Shown one piece after another: positions 8,770 through 17,451 of a stretch of 64,000 nucleotides of DNA; the stretch's first letter is position 1, and each line of letters starts with the position of its first letter. The stretch is from Aquimonas sp044377145. Its GTDB lineage: Bacteria; Pseudomonadota; Gammaproteobacteria; Xanthomonadales; Xanthomonadaceae. The position numbers were made by a program, and so were the translations under genes. Under the pieces are notes generated by a model that did not search any database, had not been told where the DNA came from, and worked only from the letters and a program-made list of their open reading frames with translations. Location: the NCBI RefSeq assembly GCF_044377145.1, contig NZ_JBILJQ010000001.1, positions 62,001 to 126,000 on the forward strand, read 5' to 3'.

Positions 8770-9684
8770 ATGAATTCACTGGAAGCGATGCGCATCTTCG
8801 TGCGCGTGGCCGAGCTGTCCAGCTTCAGTGCTGCGGCCGAACAGCTCGGCCTGCCCAAGGCCAGCGTCTCGACCGCAGTGCAGCAGTGGGAAAGCCGGCT
8901 CGGCACCCGCCTGCTGCACCGGACCACCCGCCGCGTGCAGATCACCCAGGACGGCCAGATCTTCTACGAGCGCAGCCGCGACCTGCTGGCCGATATGGAT
9001 GAACTGCAGAGCCTGTTCCAGGCCGACCCCACCGATCTGCGCGGCCGCCTGCGCGTCGACATGCCGCAGGCGGTGGCGCGCGATGTGGTGCTGCCGCGCT
9101 TGCCTGAATTTCTGCGGGCGCACCCGGCGCTGGAGATCGAGCTCTCTTCCAGCGACCGCCGCGTCGACCTGGTGCGCGAGGGTTTCGACTGCGTGCTGCG
9201 GGTCGGCGCCGTGGTCGAACCCAGCCTGATCGCGCGCGCGCTGGGGCAGTACCGCATGGTCAACTGCGCCAGCCCCGCCTACCTCGCCGTTCATGGCGTC
9301 CCGCAAACGCTGGAGGATCTGGCGACACACCGCCTGATCCACTATCAGCCCAGTCTGGGTGGACAGGTCGAGGGTTTCGAATACGTCGATGCAGACGGCA
9401 GCGTGCATGAGCGAATGATGTCCGCCGCACTGACCGTCAATGCCACCTTCGCGTACGAGTCCGCCTGTCTTGCCGGCCTCGGCATCATCCAGGTGCCATA
9501 TGCAGGCGTGAGCGAGCATCTGGCGGCCGGGCGACTGATCGAGATCCTGCCGACCCATATCGCCGCGCCGATGCCGGTCTCGCTGGTCTATGCCAACCGC
9601 CGCCACCTGCCGCGGCGGGTGCAGGTGTTCATGCAGTGGCTGGCCGAACTGATGCTGCCGCGGCTGGAGCCGATAACGCGCTGA
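8770..9684 (+). CDS. LysR-family transcriptional regulator
   Basis: The protein has 304 residues. The N-terminal winged helix-turn-helix covers residues 1-60 (MNSLEAMRIFVRVAEL, SFSAAAEQLGLPKASVS, RLLHRTTRRVQITQDG). The effector-binding domain runs from about residue 90 to 295. It belongs to the large LTTR subgroup often found divergent from short-chain dehydrogenases, as here with the SDR gene at 8642. The 127-base shared intergenic region should hold the operator, but no single convincing T-N11-A site could be chosen by eye. The effector is unknown. Confidence 0.9.
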   Translation: MNSLEAMRIFVRVAELSSFSAAAEQLGLPKASVSTAVQQWESRLGTRLLHRTTRRVQITQDGQIFYERSRDLLADMDELQSLFQADPTDLRGRLRVDMPQAVARDVVLPRLPEFLRAHPALEIELSSSDRRVDLVREGFDCVLRVGAVVEPSLIARALGQYRMVNCASPAYLAVHGVPQTLEDLATHRLIHYQPSLGGQVEGFEYVDADGSVHERMMSAALTVNATFAYESACLAGLGIIQVPYAGVSEHLAAGRLIEILPTHIAAPMPVSLVYANRRHLPRRVQVFMQWLAELMLPRLEPITR

Positions 9685-9803
9685 TGACACGGACAGCGCC
9701 GGCCGTCTGCCGCCGTCATGGGCACGCGAGCGTCGATGGCAGCAGCGCATCTTGTACGGCTGCGGCTGCGAGCCATCACGATCCGACGCAGCTGCGAGCG
9801 CAC

Positions 9804-10919
9804 TCAGCGATAGGCCCGATTGATGCACTGCTGATAGCGCGTCTGCACGCGATTGACGAACCACTCGGTGGTGAGGGTGCGGGTGATCTTCGGGCTCTGC
9901 AGGGTGATGCGCGGAATCACCGCACGCGGCAGCGCAGCGCCCGCCTCCGCATCGGCCTGCGCGAACACTGCGCGCCAGGTGTCGGTCTGTTCGAAGTCGA
10001 AACGATCCTCGCGCGCGAAATCGCGGCGGATGCGCGACTCGCTCAGGCCCAGCCGATCGGCAAGCGCGAAGGTCGCGGCCTGGGTCTGGCTCGGCCGACG
10101 ATTGAGCAGGCCGGCATCCGGCAGACGCAGATCGCCATCCGGCACCAGATCCACCCCGCTCAAGCGCGCCACCGCGTTCTGGAAGGCCGCGTTGCGGCTG
10201 GCGTACCAGCCGGCATTGAAGTCGGCGTAGCGGTAGATATGGCGCGAATACGAGTTCGGATACTGCAGCAGATGGGCGATGCCGAAATACACACCGCCGC
10301 GGCGGCTGAACACCTCGTCGCGGATCGACAGCTCAACGCCGTACGGATAGGGCTGGCGGCGCGCATGCGCCTCGGCGAACGCGATCGCCACCTGCATCGA
10401 TCCACCGGTACGCACCGGGTTGGCGGAGTCGAACAGGGTCTGCCCCAGCGGCACCCGCGCGATCAACTCCTCGAACAGGTCGCTCATGTCCTTCTCGGTG
10501 CGCAGCGCCTGCAGACGCTGATCGAAGTTGCGGCCATCGCCCGAAGGCAGGCGCAGCACCGCCGAGACCGCGAGCTTCGGAATCTTCAGCCGCGCCGCCC
10601 GGCGCTCGATCTCGCCACGCGCGATCCGCGGCAGATTGGGCACGGTCGGATTGGCGGAATACCCCGTCTCCTGCTCGATCATCGCCAGCGCCGCGCACAG
10701 GTTCTCGGTGCTGGGCAACAGCTGCAAATGCGTAAACGCCGCCTCGATATCCCGCGCCCAGCCCTCGCGCTGATCCAGCCGCGCCGGCAGCAAGTCGGTC
10801 AGCTGCACCCGCACTTCCTCCGCGCTGCGCTGTGGCTGCCGCGATGCGGGTGGGGTGGCACAAGCGGTGAGCAGGGCCAGGGGCAGCAGCAGGGCGAGGC
10901 GAAGGTTTCGGACATGCAT
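9804..10919 (-). CDS. DUF1615-type lipoprotein
   Basis: A 371-residue product starting at ATG 10919 has a lipoprotein signal: a basic start (MHVRNLR), a leucine-rich core, then the lipobox LLTAC. The mature part resembles the DUF1615 family (QLTDLLPARLD, IEQETGYSANP, YRYADFNAGWYASRN), whose function is unknown. Some features, such as an acidic residue in AMIEQETGY followed by conserved tyrosines, recall lysozyme-like lytic transglycosylase folds, but that is only a guess. The long open frame before 10919 lacks similarity. It is convergent with the LysR gene. Confidence 0.7.
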   Translation of the reverse strand: MHVRNLRLALLLPLALLTACATPPASRQPQRSAEEVRVQLTDLLPARLDQREGWARDIEAAFTHLQLLPSTENLCAALAMIEQETGYSANPTVPNLPRIARGEIERRAARLKIPKLAVSAVLRLPSGDGRNFDQRLQALRTEKDMSDLFEELIARVPLGQTLFDSANPVRTGGSMQVAIAFAEAHARRQPYPYGVELSIRDEVFSRRGGVYFGIAHLLQYPNSYSRHIYRYADFNAGWYASRNAAFQNAVARLSGVDLVPDGDLRLPDAGLLNRRPSQTQAATFALADRLGLSESRIRRDFAREDRFDFEQTDTWRAVFAQADAEAGAALPRAVIPRITLQSPKITRTLTTEWFVNRVQTRYQQCINRAYR

Positions 10920-11227
10920 GGCCGCGAGGGTACACGGTGCGGTTTTCGCGGCTCGATTGGCGATCTGCGACCGGCGCCAAAGACAGCTTCGGCTTGCCGG
11001 TTCATCAGTTGCCCAGAAGTCATCCGCGGAGCGCGGATTCGCGCTGGCGGAGGCCGCCCAGTACACGATGTCCACGAATACGGCCCTGTCCACGCGCCGT
11101 GGGCAGCGCCGATCCTGCGGACAAGGAGCTTTCGATTGTTCGCTTCAGTCCGCAGCCATGCATCGAAAGCCGCCGACATCCAACCGGTTCGAATCCAGCC
11201 ACCGATCGGCACCGCCCCAAGACGCCA

Positions 11228-11800
11228 TCAAGTGTCGTAACTGCCGTCCCATGGCGCCATGAATGCCATGTAGTTGCCCGGTAGCAGAGTGACGTAGACC
11301 GGATCGAAGGCTTCGTCCGCTTCGCAGTCTTCTTGCGAATCGGGAATCAGACCGAAATCCAGGCCGTGTTGATGCACGCGGAACGGCTTCGCCACGATGT
11401 CGCCCAGCACGAGCCCCGGCAGTTGTCGCAGCCAGACCTCGATACGCGACTGCACGGTGGGATTATCGGCGGCGACATTGCCAGGCAAGGCGGCAGCATT
11501 GCGGGCGCCGACCAGATCCGCGCGGCTACCCAGCGACTCGATGCGCGCCTCCAGCAGGTCACCGGCGGAGCTGAAGCGGTACAGGGCCAGGAACTCGCGC
11601 GAGTCCTGTGGCTTGGACCCGCAGGTAAACGGCGTGGTGATGAACACGCCCTCGCCGTTCGGCAGTTTCCCCACGAAACGACCGTGATGATCGTCATGCG
11701 GAATCACCAGCACTTCGGGCGGAAACGCAGCGTCGAGAGATTCTGCTCCGGACTGCTCCGAACGCGCGCCGAACAGTGCGCTCAACCAGTGCTTCAACAT
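11228..11800 (-). CDS. Hypothetical protein
   Basis: This 190-residue protein was not recognised. The start ATG 11800 overlaps the stop of the upstream gene by seven bases, which suggests translational coupling. It has a short hydrophobic N-terminus (MLKHWLSALFGA) that is too weak for a clear signal peptide. The body is soluble with notable segments LVIPHDDHHGRFVGKLP, FTCGSKPQDSREFLALYRF and an acidic region QEDCEADEAFDPVYV. It probably forms a two-gene unit with the secreted cysteine-rich protein upstream. Confidence 0.6.
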   Translation of the reverse strand: MLKHWLSALFGARSEQSGAESLDAAFPPEVLVIPHDDHHGRFVGKLPNGEGVFITTPFTCGSKPQDSREFLALYRFSSAGDLLEARIESLGSRADLVGARNAAALPGNVAADNPTVQSRIEVWLRQLPGLVLGDIVAKPFRVHQHGLDFGLIPDSQEDCEADEAFDPVYVTLLPGNYMAFMAPWDGSYDT

Positions 11801-12339
11801 GCATCCAGCTCTGCTGGCACGGGCAAGGTCCCCGCGTCTCCCGATGTCGGCGGGGGTGGCGGAGGCGGGATGATGTCGATACGAGCCGACGGCCACTCTC
11901 CGAAGCACGCTTCCAAGGTGGCGTGGCCATCGATGACTCGGCGCAGGCGCTCGATCTTCTGGGGTTCAAAGAACTCTCCCAGCGGCAGCAGATTGCCGGC
12001 AGTTCCGAAGAAATCGTCAATGCCGGCGCTCGGCAGAATGGCGGCGTAGTAGTGCCCAAGATGCAGGCTCGATCCGCAGCACCAGAACGTCGAGTAACGC
12101 ATTCTCGTGGGCGGCTTGGCGCCAAGCAGGACGTCCATCACTCGAATCGTCGCTGCAACCTCGCCAGGGGAACGCTCGCCTGAATCGATGTGCTCAGCGG
12201 CGACCAGCTGGAAAACAAATACCTGCTCTGCATGCTCCACGGTGTCCTGCGAAAGCGGCCCGAAAGCGCATTCGCAGGCTGGTGCGGGCATGCAGGCGGC
12301 GAGTCCAACAATCAAACCGAACAGGCGAATCCTGGACAT
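11794..12339 (-). CDS. Hypothetical secreted Cys-rich protein
   Basis: A 181-residue product starts at ATG 12339 with a signal peptide (MSRIRLFGLIVGLAACMPAPA), after which the mature part begins CECAFGPLS. The opening CxC and the later FWCCGSSLHLGHYY give several cysteines that could form disulfides. The arrangement resembles small secreted Cys-containing proteins with a tissue-inhibitor (NTR)-like N-terminal CxC, but this is tentative. A run of eight prolines lies near the C-terminus. The stop overlaps the start of the next gene by seven bases. Confidence 0.6.
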   Translation of the reverse strand: MSRIRLFGLIVGLAACMPAPACECAFGPLSQDTVEHAEQVFVFQLVAAEHIDSGERSPGEVAATIRVMDVLLGAKPPTRMRYSTFWCCGSSLHLGHYYAAILPSAGIDDFFGTAGNLLPLGEFFEPQKIERLRRVIDGHATLEACFGEWPSARIDIIPPPPPPPTSGDAGTLPVPAELDAC

Positions 12340-12541
12340 CGGTCGAATCCTCGTGGTGAATCGGAGGGCGCAACTCGACGCCTGCTGCAAGAACCGATCG
12401 CTACCCGGCAACACGGTCGAGCGAACCCAGCGCGTCAAGGCCTATGCATTTTCAAGCGTCAGCAAGCGGCACGCACAAGGCATTCCAAGAGGAGCTCGGA
12501 TCAGATCACCTCGTGCGCCCTAGCAAGTCGCTTCATTGCCA

Positions 12542-13645
12542 TCACCGCTTCCTCAACCACTCCTCAATCGCCCCCGGCACCTCGCGCTGCGCCCGGCCGG
12601 AGACATAGATGCCGATGTGGCCGCCGCGGAAGCTGAGTTCGGTGTAGTCGGTGCTGCCAGCGACGGACTTCAGCGCCTTGGAGGCGCCAGGCGGCACCAG
12701 GTGGTCTTGCTCGGCGTAGATGTTGAGGATGGGGCAGCGCAGGTTGCGCAGATCGACGCGCTGTTCGCCGATGAACAGGTCGCCGCGCATCAGTTTGTTG
12801 CCCTGGTAGAAGTCCTTGATGAACTGGCGGAAGGCTTCGCCGACCTGATCGGGCGAATCGAAGATCCAGCGCTCCATGCGCATGAAGTTCTCGACTTCCA
12901 CCGGGTCGTCCATCACGTCGACGAAGCTGACGTATTTCTGCAGGAACAGGCGGTAGGGCTTGAGCGTCAGGTAGCACAGGTTCATCAGGTCGGCCGGCAC
13001 GTTGCCCAGGGTGTCGACGAACAGGTCGACATCCAGGTTGCGGGTCCAGCTGCTGAGCATGTTGTCCGGGGTGTGGAAATCCACCGGGGTGACCATGGTG
13101 ATGAGGTTGCGCACGCGCTCGGGGTGCAGGGCGCTGTAGCACAGCGAGAACGCGCCGCCCTGGCAGACGCCGAGCAGGTTGATAGACTCCAGCGTGTGGC
13201 GCCTGCAGACCTCGGTGACACAGGCGTGCAGGTAGCCGTTGATGTAGTCGTCGAGGGTTTCGTAGCGGTGGCTGCGGTCCGGGTAGCCCCAGTCGATGAT
13301 GTAGATGTCCTCACCACGCGCCAGCAGCTGGCGCACCAGCGAGCGATCGTGCTGCAGGTCGACCATGTACGGGCGGTTGACCAGGGCGTAGCAGATCAGG
13401 ATCGGCACGCTGGCGGTGGGCGCACGCTCGCCACGGTAGCGGTACAGGCGCACGCGGCCGTCCTGCCAGACCAGCTCCTTCTGGGTGGCGCCGTAGTCGA
13501 CATCGCCGACCTTCTGCAGGGCTTCCAGACCGGCCTGCAGCTTCTGCTGGGCGGTGTAGAAATCCTGCATGAGTTTGGCGGGGTTGAAGTCGAGCGGGCC
13601 GATCATCGTCGGCATCGGGAAGTTGGGCAATTTGTTATCGAACAT
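12542..13645 (-). CDS. phaC: Class III PHA synthase subunit PhaC
   Basis: This is an alpha/beta-hydrolase-fold synthase that polymerises (R)-3-hydroxyacyl-CoA. The length of 367 residues is that of class III PhaC (class I and II enzymes are about 560-600). The lipase-like box GVCQGG holds the nucleophile Cys161, with Asp314 in AEQDHLVP and His343 in GGHIGIYV completing the triad. It follows phaE with only three bases between stop and start, so the two subunits are made together, as their complex requires. The start ATG 13645 (MFDNKLPNFP) is natural. Confidence 0.96.
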   Translation of the reverse strand: MFDNKLPNFPMPTMIGPLDFNPAKLMQDFYTAQQKLQAGLEALQKVGDVDYGATQKELVWQDGRVRLYRYRGERAPTASVPILICYALVNRPYMVDLQHDRSLVRQLLARGEDIYIIDWGYPDRSHRYETLDDYINGYLHACVTEVCRRHTLESINLLGVCQGGAFSLCYSALHPERVRNLITMVTPVDFHTPDNMLSSWTRNLDVDLFVDTLGNVPADLMNLCYLTLKPYRLFLQKYVSFVDVMDDPVEVENFMRMERWIFDSPDQVGEAFRQFIKDFYQGNKLMRGDLFIGEQRVDLRNLRCPILNIYAEQDHLVPPGASKALKSVAGSTDYTELSFRGGHIGIYVSGRAQREVPGAIEEWLRKR

Positions 13646-13648
13646 GAC

Positions 13649-14938
13649 TTAGCTTCCCTTGCGGCTGCGCGCGGGCGGCGCCTTGGGGGTGACGGCGGCC
13701 AGCGGCGGCAGCGATTTGCGGCGGGTGCTCGACTTCATGGTCGACTTGGCCGCACTCGTTGAGGAACGTGGCGATGACTTGGCGGGGCGCGGCTTGGCGG
13801 CATCGGCCTTGGTGACTTCAGCCTTGGTGAGTTCAGGCTTGATCGATTCGGGCGCGGGGGCCTCGGGCCTGACCGGCGCAGCCTTGGTCACAGCCGCGGC
13901 CTTGGCCTTGGCGAGCGGCTTCGCTGGAGCGACCGGTTGGGCGCGCGCGGAGGTGACGCGTACGGGTTTGATCTTCGCTACCGGCTTGGCGGCCAACTCA
14001 GCGCCAGCGGGCGCTGATGCGGATGCCGGGGCAGCTTCCGGGCGCTGAGCCGCAACGGCGGCAGTCGATGCGCCAGATGCCTGTGCCTGTGCCAGCTCAA
14101 GCTCGGCCAGCCGGCTCTTCAGCGCGCGCAGCTCGCGCTGCATTTCGTAGGCACGCTTGTGGCTGGAATCGAGCTCGCCGCGCGAGGGCAGGCCCAGCGA
14201 TTTCAGCTGCTCTTCAACGATCGCCTGACCGCACTGGCGCTGGCGCATCTGCGCGTTCACCAGCTCACCGTAGATGTGCCGGTACTCGGCGCTGAGCGCG
14301 GCTTCGGCGAAGGCCTCCTCGGCCGCATCGACCCACAGATCGAACAGGGCGCGCGCGGAACCGAGCTGCTTGCCGGGCTCGCTGTGCGCGCGCAGCTTGG
14401 CCTCGAAACGGCCCATGCCCTCGCGCTGCACTTTCTGCATCAGGGTTGTGTAGCGCTCCATCGCGCTGTGCAGGTCGATCTGGCTTTGCGCGTAGGCCTG
14501 CAGACGCTCCTGGTGTTCGCGCATCAGGCCCAGCGGAGCCGAACCCAGCGCGCCGCGCAGCTCAGCCGCGAAGGCCGGCGAGCCGCCGCCGGAAAGCGGC
14601 GCCATGAACGAAGGCAACATCAGTGCGGGCGGCAGCATTGGCGCATCGCCGAAGGTCTTCTGCCACATCTGCAGGATGCCGTCAGCGTCGAGCTTCTGCC
14701 CTTCGAGCATCGGCATCAGCGCCGCCTGCAGCTGGCCAAAAGCCTTCTGCGCCTGAGCGAACAGATCCATGCCCGGCATCTGCGGTGCCGGCGGCTGTCC
14801 GAACATCTGCTGAAATGCTGCGAATGGCGACGGCGGCGGCGGCGGTGCCGGGCGCATCAGGCCACCCCAGAAGCCCATGACCTGCTCGGCGATGCGGGCA
14901 GGGTCGAATGACGCGAAATCCGGCGTTGCGGCGCTCAT
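13649..14938 (-). CDS. phaE: Class III PHA synthase subunit PhaE with histone-like tail
   Basis: PhaE is the activity-promoting partner of class III PhaC. Residues 1-300 fit PhaE: FWGGLMRP, a proline run, LPSFMAPLSGG, then a helical part with ERYTTLMQKVQREGM and ALFDLWVDAAEEAFAE. From about residue 305 the protein changes to a tail of roughly 120 residues made almost only of Ala, Lys, Pro, Ser, Thr and Arg (for example AAKPVAKIKPVRV and SAAKSTMKSSTRRKS). This recalls the AlgP/PhaF histone-H1-like repeats and is unusual for PhaE. ATG 14938 has GAGGGG upstream; the frame extends further without similarity. Confidence 0.9.
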   Translation of the reverse strand: MSAATPDFASFDPARIAEQVMGFWGGLMRPAPPPPPSPFAAFQQMFGQPPAPQMPGMDLFAQAQKAFGQLQAALMPMLEGQKLDADGILQMWQKTFGDAPMLPPALMLPSFMAPLSGGGSPAFAAELRGALGSAPLGLMREHQERLQAYAQSQIDLHSAMERYTTLMQKVQREGMGRFEAKLRAHSEPGKQLGSARALFDLWVDAAEEAFAEAALSAEYRHIYGELVNAQMRQRQCGQAIVEEQLKSLGLPSRGELDSSHKRAYEMQRELRALKSRLAELELAQAQASGASTAAVAAQRPEAAPASASAPAGAELAAKPVAKIKPVRVTSARAQPVAPAKPLAKAKAAAVTKAAPVRPEAPAPESIKPELTKAEVTKADAAKPRPAKSSPRSSTSAAKSTMKSSTRRKSLPPLAAVTPKAPPARSRKGS

Positions 14939-15264
14939 GAGCCCCTCACTGGTTCTGTAGGCGAACAGGTGGCCGAGGCCCTGCGCAGGCAGCGCGGACG
15001 GGCTTTGGCGAGTGCGCGGGATGCTAGCACAGGGGTGTGCAGCGACTTGGCGCGATGGGGAGAGAGAATGCGGACAGCGGGCGTGCAGCGGGATCGGCGG
15101 TCGCGGCGGGCACACAAGCGCTGCGCCTGCAGCGCAGCGGCGCCACACAGGTGAAGGTCTTCCATGCCGCGCCGTTCGGCGCTGTCATGCAAGCGCGGCG
15201 ATGTCGGATGGGTTGGCGCTTTCGGGTTGTATTGACGTGCCTGCGGCCGCCGAAGCGAGCGGCA
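14939..15264. other. Intergenic region upstream of phaE
   Basis: These 326 bases lie between the oligomer hydrolase stop and the phaE start and must hold the phaE-phaC promoter. No confident -35/-10 pair was found on the minus strand. An 8-bp GC stem with a CTGCA loop occurs at 15119-15139. Small open frames here lack ribosome sites and similarity. Confidence 0.4.
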
Positions 15265-17106
15265 TCAACCGCCCGGCAGACCCAGGTGTTCTGCACTCAG
15301 CGGTGCGACGCCCGCGGCATCACCGCCGCGGGCGCGAGATTGAATGCGCTTGCGCTCATTGATCGGCGTTCGGCCGGCCTCAAGATCCGCCCACAGCAGG
15401 TCCAGCGCGCGGTAGCCATAGGGCAGCAGCGGCAGGTAGCGGGCGGCCAGCGGCGGCAGGCCGAGGAAGCCGTCGAAGTGCTGCACGTGCGGCAGCTGCC
15501 AGTAGCGCAGTGGCCGACCCGCAGCCTCGGCCTGGGCGACGTAGGCCGCGCTGCTGAAGGCTTCCGGGATCAGGCCGTCGTCGAGGCCGTGGGCGACGAT
15601 CAGCGGCAGGCCAGCGCGCGGTGGGCCGGCGTGGGTTTCGGCGATCGCGGATTTGAGCGTTCGCGCATCGGTGTCATCACCCGACCACAGCGCACGCAGG
15701 CAAGGCAGTCCGGCCAGACCAGGCACAGCATCGGCTTCCGGCGGTGAGATCAATTGCACGCCGGCCGAGGGCGGAATGCCCGAGCCATCGCTCCACCACA
15801 GGCCGCGCTCCACGCGGCTGGCAGCGCGCGGCTGGCCAGCGCTGTCGACCAGGGCCGTGCTGAACCCGCAGGGCATGTTCAGCGGGCCGCGACGCAGATA
15901 GGCGGAGGCGTAGATCGCACCGACCGAGCGCCACATTTCGAAGCTGACGCTGAGTGCACCGGCCTGCAGCGCATCCAGCGTCCAGCCGCCGCCCTGCAGC
16001 CGCTGCAGGGCCTCGGCGATCTGGCCTTGCCGGGTCGGCGCTGCCAGCAGTCCGCGCGCATGAGCCAGGTCGCAGGCCTGCTCCCACAGCGGGGCGGGCT
16101 GCCCGTCGCTGCGCGCAAACGGTGTCGCATCGAAGCGCGCATCGAGCAGCGCGCAAGGCATCAACAGACCCGCCTCGCTGCCGTAGTCGAAGGCCGGCCT
16201 GCCGGCATCGGCCACGTGCACGTTCGGCGCCAATGCCATTGCCGCATCCAGCCAGGGCTCTTCATCGGCAGCCGCACGCAGCACCGCCGCGCCGCCGTTG
16301 GAAACACCGACCGCGATCACGCGGGTGTTGTCGAAGGTGAACGGCGCCTGCGCCGGCAAAGCCGCCGACAGCTGCTGCAGGCCGAACTCGGCGGCCTGGC
16401 GCAGATGTCGGCCCCAGTCGGCTTCGGCGTGGTCGCCTGAATGCGCGTGCTTGATCGCCACCAGTGGCAGATCCGCGGCGACTCGCTCTACGCTGAACTC
16501 GGCGGGCGCGCTGCTGAGGCTGCCATCAAGCGCCACGCCGTCGCCGCTGGCGAGGTCGAACCAGCCGGTGCCGGCTGCCTTGTCGGTGTAGGCCACCGCA
16601 CAGCCGCGCGGCAGGCCCCAGCCACCGGCCAAGGCGATCGCGCCGTAGATGCCGCGCGAGCCCGACGAGGCCGTAACGATGAGGCAGCGCGCACGCGCAT
16701 CAAAGCTGTCGGGCAGCTGCAGCAGCACGCGGTGCGGATGGCGTGCGCCCGGCAACGTCATCAACGCCTGGAACTCGCGCCCGGGCACGCTCGGCATGCG
16801 GCCGTAGACCTCGCCGAATCCGCCGCCCGGGGCGAGATCAGCGATACCGCGCCAGTTGGCCCAGATCGCACGTCGGCGCAGTTCGACTGTCGTTGCCGCC
16901 TGCGGGTCCGCCAGCACCGGCGGCTGTGGGCTGCGCAGGCCCTCAAGGCCCAGCCCCGCGCTGAGCAGGTCATCAGCGTGCCGGTGCACGCTGACGCGAA
17001 TGTCGGAACGCAGCATCGGGCTCTCTCCGGTGGTCGCGGGTGGACGCGCGGCGCAGGCGGCGAGCAGGCAGGCCAGCGCGAGGCTGGCGATTCGGAAAAT
17101 GGGCAT
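15265..17106 (-). CDS. 3-hydroxybutyrate oligomer hydrolase, predicted lipoprotein
   Basis: The 613-residue product resembles D-(-)-3-hydroxybutyrate oligomer hydrolases, which cut PHB oligomers into 3-hydroxybutyrate. Visible features are VTASSGSRGIYGAIALAGGW, AYTDKAAGTG, the serine nucleophile box GVSNGG, and a late Asp/His part with AHGLDDGLIP and LPHVQHFDGF. ATG 17106 gives a lipoprotein signal with the lipobox LLAAC, implying an envelope location and a role on external or released oligomers. It lies behind phaE-phaC on the same strand, making synthesis and depolymerisation genes neighbours. The open frame upstream of 17106 shows no similarity. Confidence 0.85.
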   Translation of the reverse strand: MPIFRIASLALACLLAACAARPPATTGESPMLRSDIRVSVHRHADDLLSAGLGLEGLRSPQPPVLADPQAATTVELRRRAIWANWRGIADLAPGGGFGEVYGRMPSVPGREFQALMTLPGARHPHRVLLQLPDSFDARARCLIVTASSGSRGIYGAIALAGGWGLPRGCAVAYTDKAAGTGWFDLASGDGVALDGSLSSAPAEFSVERVAADLPLVAIKHAHSGDHAEADWGRHLRQAAEFGLQQLSAALPAQAPFTFDNTRVIAVGVSNGGAAVLRAAADEEPWLDAAMALAPNVHVADAGRPAFDYGSEAGLLMPCALLDARFDATPFARSDGQPAPLWEQACDLAHARGLLAAPTRQGQIAEALQRLQGGGWTLDALQAGALSVSFEMWRSVGAIYASAYLRRGPLNMPCGFSTALVDSAGQPRAASRVERGLWWSDGSGIPPSAGVQLISPPEADAVPGLAGLPCLRALWSGDDTDARTLKSAIAETHAGPPRAGLPLIVAHGLDDGLIPEAFSSAAYVAQAEAAGRPLRYWQLPHVQHFDGFLGLPPLAARYLPLLPYGYRALDLLWADLEAGRTPINERKRIQSRARGGDAAGVAPLSAEHLGLPGG

Positions 17107-17253
17107 GCCGGGATGCTGTTCGCTGCGACCGATGCCGACCATCGTACTTTGGTCCAGCGCCGGGCACGCACACCGCAGGGCAGATGGGGCCGTTTGCATC
17201 AACGGGCGCAGCGCCACCCGCAGACAACGCACGTATTGGCCAACCCCATATCG

Positions 17254-17293
17254 AAAAAAGGAAGCGAAACCGGCTTGCACCGGCTTCGCTTCC
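17254..17293 (-). terminator. Intrinsic terminator downstream of amt
   Basis: Read on the minus strand, a 9-bp stem (17293-17285 with 17268-17260), extended by an inner GCCGG-type pairing, is followed by six T. It lies about 160 bases after the amt stop. The surrounding gap 17107-17451 (345 bases) holds no other feature that can be supported. Confidence 0.85.
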
Positions 17294-17451
17294 CGACCCG
17301 ACTGCCGCAGCCCCCGCGAACGACAGTCGTGCACCTGGCAACGAGCGCCCAGTGAGCTCATTGCCCTTGTTGCGTCGGCCCTCCGTGGCCGTTCACTTCC
17401 ACCCCCAGAATTCCGCCGTCCGCATCCCCCGACGCGAGCGGCGGCGATGCT

